Source of the DNA: CAZQVN01 sp964596775 | GTDB taxonomy: Bacteria; Eisenbacteria; RBG-16-71-46; JABDJR01; JAWXBZ01 | Direction: 5' to 3' | Assembly (NCBI GenBank): GCA_964596775.1 | Contig: CAZQVN010000060.1 | Coordinates: forward strand, 1 to 22,248 | DNA length: 22,248 nucleotides | Shown: in pieces, positions 20,948 to 22,248 of the stretch | Position numbering within the stretch: position 1 is the first letter of the stretch | How the letters are laid out: each line of letters begins with the position of its first letter | Program-made: the position numbers and the translations under genes | Notes under the pieces: generated by a model | Told to the model about the DNA's origin: nothing | The model's database searches: none | The model's input: the letters and a program-made list of their open reading frames with translations, nothing else

Positions 20948-22186
20948 ATGATGGCCTTCTATCCGCGGCACCTTTCAGGGGTGATCCGCCGTTCCCTGCA
21001 GACTTTCCCGGCGGTCCTGGTTACCGGGCCCCGCCAGTGCGGGAAGACCACACTGCTCAGGGAGGAGTTCGGGAACAGCCACCGGTATCTATCCCTCGAC
21101 CGGCCTGATCTCAAGGCCCGGGCCACCGGGGACCCGGTCGGGTTCTTCAGGGAGAGTCCCCCGCCGCTCCTGCTGGATGAGATCCAGCACGCTCCGTCGC
21201 TCCTCCACTACGTCAAGGAGTCGATTGACGGGAACAGGACGCCCGGGCAGTGGATCCTGACCGGCTCCCAATCCTTTCCCCTGATGCAGGGGATCAGTGA
21301 AACTCTTGCCGGGCGGGTGGCCATTCTCCGACTCGATCCGCTCTCGACGCGCGAGGCGCTGAGCCGGGCTCCACTCCCCGTCGGAGAACTGCTGGCGCGA
21401 ACCTTCAGCGCCGGCGGCGGGCAAGTCGACGAGCCGGCATCAACCTCCACCTTGCGGAGTGTCGACTGGCTTCTTCGCGGAGGATATCCGGAGCCGCGCC
21501 TGAACCCGGCCGTGGATCGAGTGCTCTGGTTTTCCAGCTATGTCCAGACGTATCTGCAGCGGGACGTGCGCGACATTCTGCGGGTTGGGGATCTCGATTC
21601 TTTTTCCAGATTCGTCTTTCTTGTGGCGTCACGGACGGGCAGCATCCTGAACATGGCGGACCTCGGGCGCGATGCGGGCGTCACGGCACCGACGGTGCGG
21701 CAGTGGATGTCCGTGCTGGAAGCGAGCCAGATCATCTATTTGCTCCGCCCGTGGCATCGCAATCTCGGAAAGCGGATCCGCAAGTCCCCGAAAATCTACA
21801 TGATCGATCCCGGTCTGGCGACGTTTCTGCTCGGACTCCACTCCGGGGAAGCGGTTCAACAGGGCCCGAGTCACGGCGACCTGATGGAGACCGCGGTCAT
21901 CGGCGAATGGATCAAGGCTTTTCGCTTCGAAGGGCTCGAGCCGCCTCTTTACTACTGGCAGACCGATCGATCCGGAGAAATCGACCTCGTCATCGAGCAT
22001 GACGCCCGGGTCTATGCCATGGAGATCAAGGCCACATCCACGCCGACCCCGCAGCACGCGCAGGTCCTGGACCGCTGGAGCGCGCTGCTGGGCGGCACGG
22101 CCGGGGCCGCCGTTGCGTGCAACGTGGATCGACCGATGGCGCTGGCGAAGGGAGTGCGGGCCGTTCCCTGGCATTTGAGCTGGTAG
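20948..22186 (+). CDS. AAA ATPase with DUF4143 and nuclease-like C-terminus
   Basis: This 412-residue protein belongs to the large AAA_14/DUF4143 family. The Walker A GPRQCGKTT (27-35), Walker B LLLDEIQ (74-80) and sensor ILTGSQSF (103-110) lie in the N-terminal ATPase domain. The C-terminal DUF4143 part contains EIDLV...YAMEIKAT with D346, E359 and K361, a PD-(D/E)xK nuclease-like signature. These genes are widespread, often present in many copies and probably mobile. Their function is unknown and a toxin, defence or nucleic-acid role is only suspected. It has its own AT-rich promoter with a palindrome and no Shine-Dalgarno, unlike its GC-rich neighbours, which suggests separate acquisition. 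The start could be the ATG at 20948 or the next in-frame ATG at 20951. Confidence 0.9.
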   Translation: MMAFYPRHLSGVIRRSLQTFPAVLVTGPRQCGKTTLLREEFGNSHRYLSLDRPDLKARATGDPVGFFRESPPPLLLDEIQHAPSLLHYVKESIDGNRTPGQWILTGSQSFPLMQGISETLAGRVAILRLDPLSTREALSRAPLPVGELLARTFSAGGGQVDEPASTSTLRSVDWLLRGGYPEPRLNPAVDRVLWFSSYVQTYLQRDVRDILRVGDLDSFSRFVFLVASRTGSILNMADLGRDAGVTAPTVRQWMSVLEASQIIYLLRPWHRNLGKRIRKSPKIYMIDPGLATFLLGLHSGEAVQQGPSHGDLMETAVIGEWIKAFRFEGLEPPLYYWQTDRSGEIDLVIEHDARVYAMEIKATSTPTPQHAQVLDRWSALLGGTAGAAVACNVDRPMALAKGVRAVPWHLSW

Positions 22187-22194
22187 CGCTCTCC

Positions 22195-22248
22195 TCAGTG
22201 CTCCATCAACTCCATCGCCCGCGCACTCACCCCCTGCTTCGCCTTCAC
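22195..22248 (-). CDS. C-terminal fragment of a minus-strand gene running off the window
   Basis: On the minus strand an open frame enters at the window edge and ends at TGA (22197-22195), giving 17 codons that read VKAKQGVSARAMELMEH. It is convergent with the ATPase gene, 8 bases from its stop. The fragment is too short to identify, and it may be a chance open frame. Confidence 0.3.
   Translation of the reverse strand: MKAKQGVSARAMELMEH

Overview
The window is GC-rich bacterial chromosome, judged by eye, and mostly a dense run of plus-strand housekeeping genes. No rRNA, tRNA, CRISPR array or intact insertion sequence was seen. Gene order (ruvB, queA/tgt, yajC, def, fmt, rsmB, PASTA protein, rpe; then ffh, rpsP, rimM, trmD, rplS, rnhB, yraN) and several secreted proteins suggest a diderm from an under-sampled lineage, perhaps FCB-group or deltaproteobacteria-like. 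That placement is a low-confidence inference, since no marker was compared with a database. TGA is used normally as a stop throughout, often in 4-base ATGA/GTGA overlaps, so the genetic code is standard.

Layout. 1-224: short tandem repeats. 225-2154: a minus-strand CxxCxxCC (YkgJ-type) protein, divergent from a small plus-strand group (zinc-ribbon/DUF2007 protein, small membrane protein, HAD phosphatase). 2386-11834: a long, tightly packed operon-like block: ruvB, DUF2905, queA, alpha/beta hydrolase, tgt, yajC, def, fmt, rsmB, PASTA protein, rpe and a secreted YHS protein. It joins Holliday-junction repair, queuosine tRNA modification, Sec translocation, N-terminal formyl-Met handling, rRNA methylation and pentose phosphate metabolism. 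12062-17600: the SRP/ribosome block ffh, rpsP, rimM, trmD, rplS, rnhB, a secreted protein and yraN. 17588-22248: an accessory-like region with a minus-strand secreted protein, about 0.8 kb of gene-free but hairpin-rich DNA, a periplasmic metallo-beta-lactamase-fold enzyme divergent from a secreted lipoprotein-carrier-like protein, and a self-contained AAA/DUF4143 ATPase with its own palindromic promoter.

The most striking observation is the gene at 11235-11834. Two reading frames that look separate are in the same frame, split only by one TGA at 11475. That TGA sits exactly where YHS-type metal-binding domains carry the second cysteine of their FCC-x-x-C motif. It is followed at SECIS-like distance by a hairpin whose loop contains GU. 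This is a strong candidate for a secreted YHS-domain selenoprotein. Other points worth a second look are a 14-bp perfect inverted repeat inside ffh built from atypical Arg codons, a terminator hairpin that contains the rnhB ribosome binding site, a shared C-terminal ATW-x-x-IKA motif in two secreted proteins, palindromes embedded in two promoters, and a probably leaderless ATPase mRNA.
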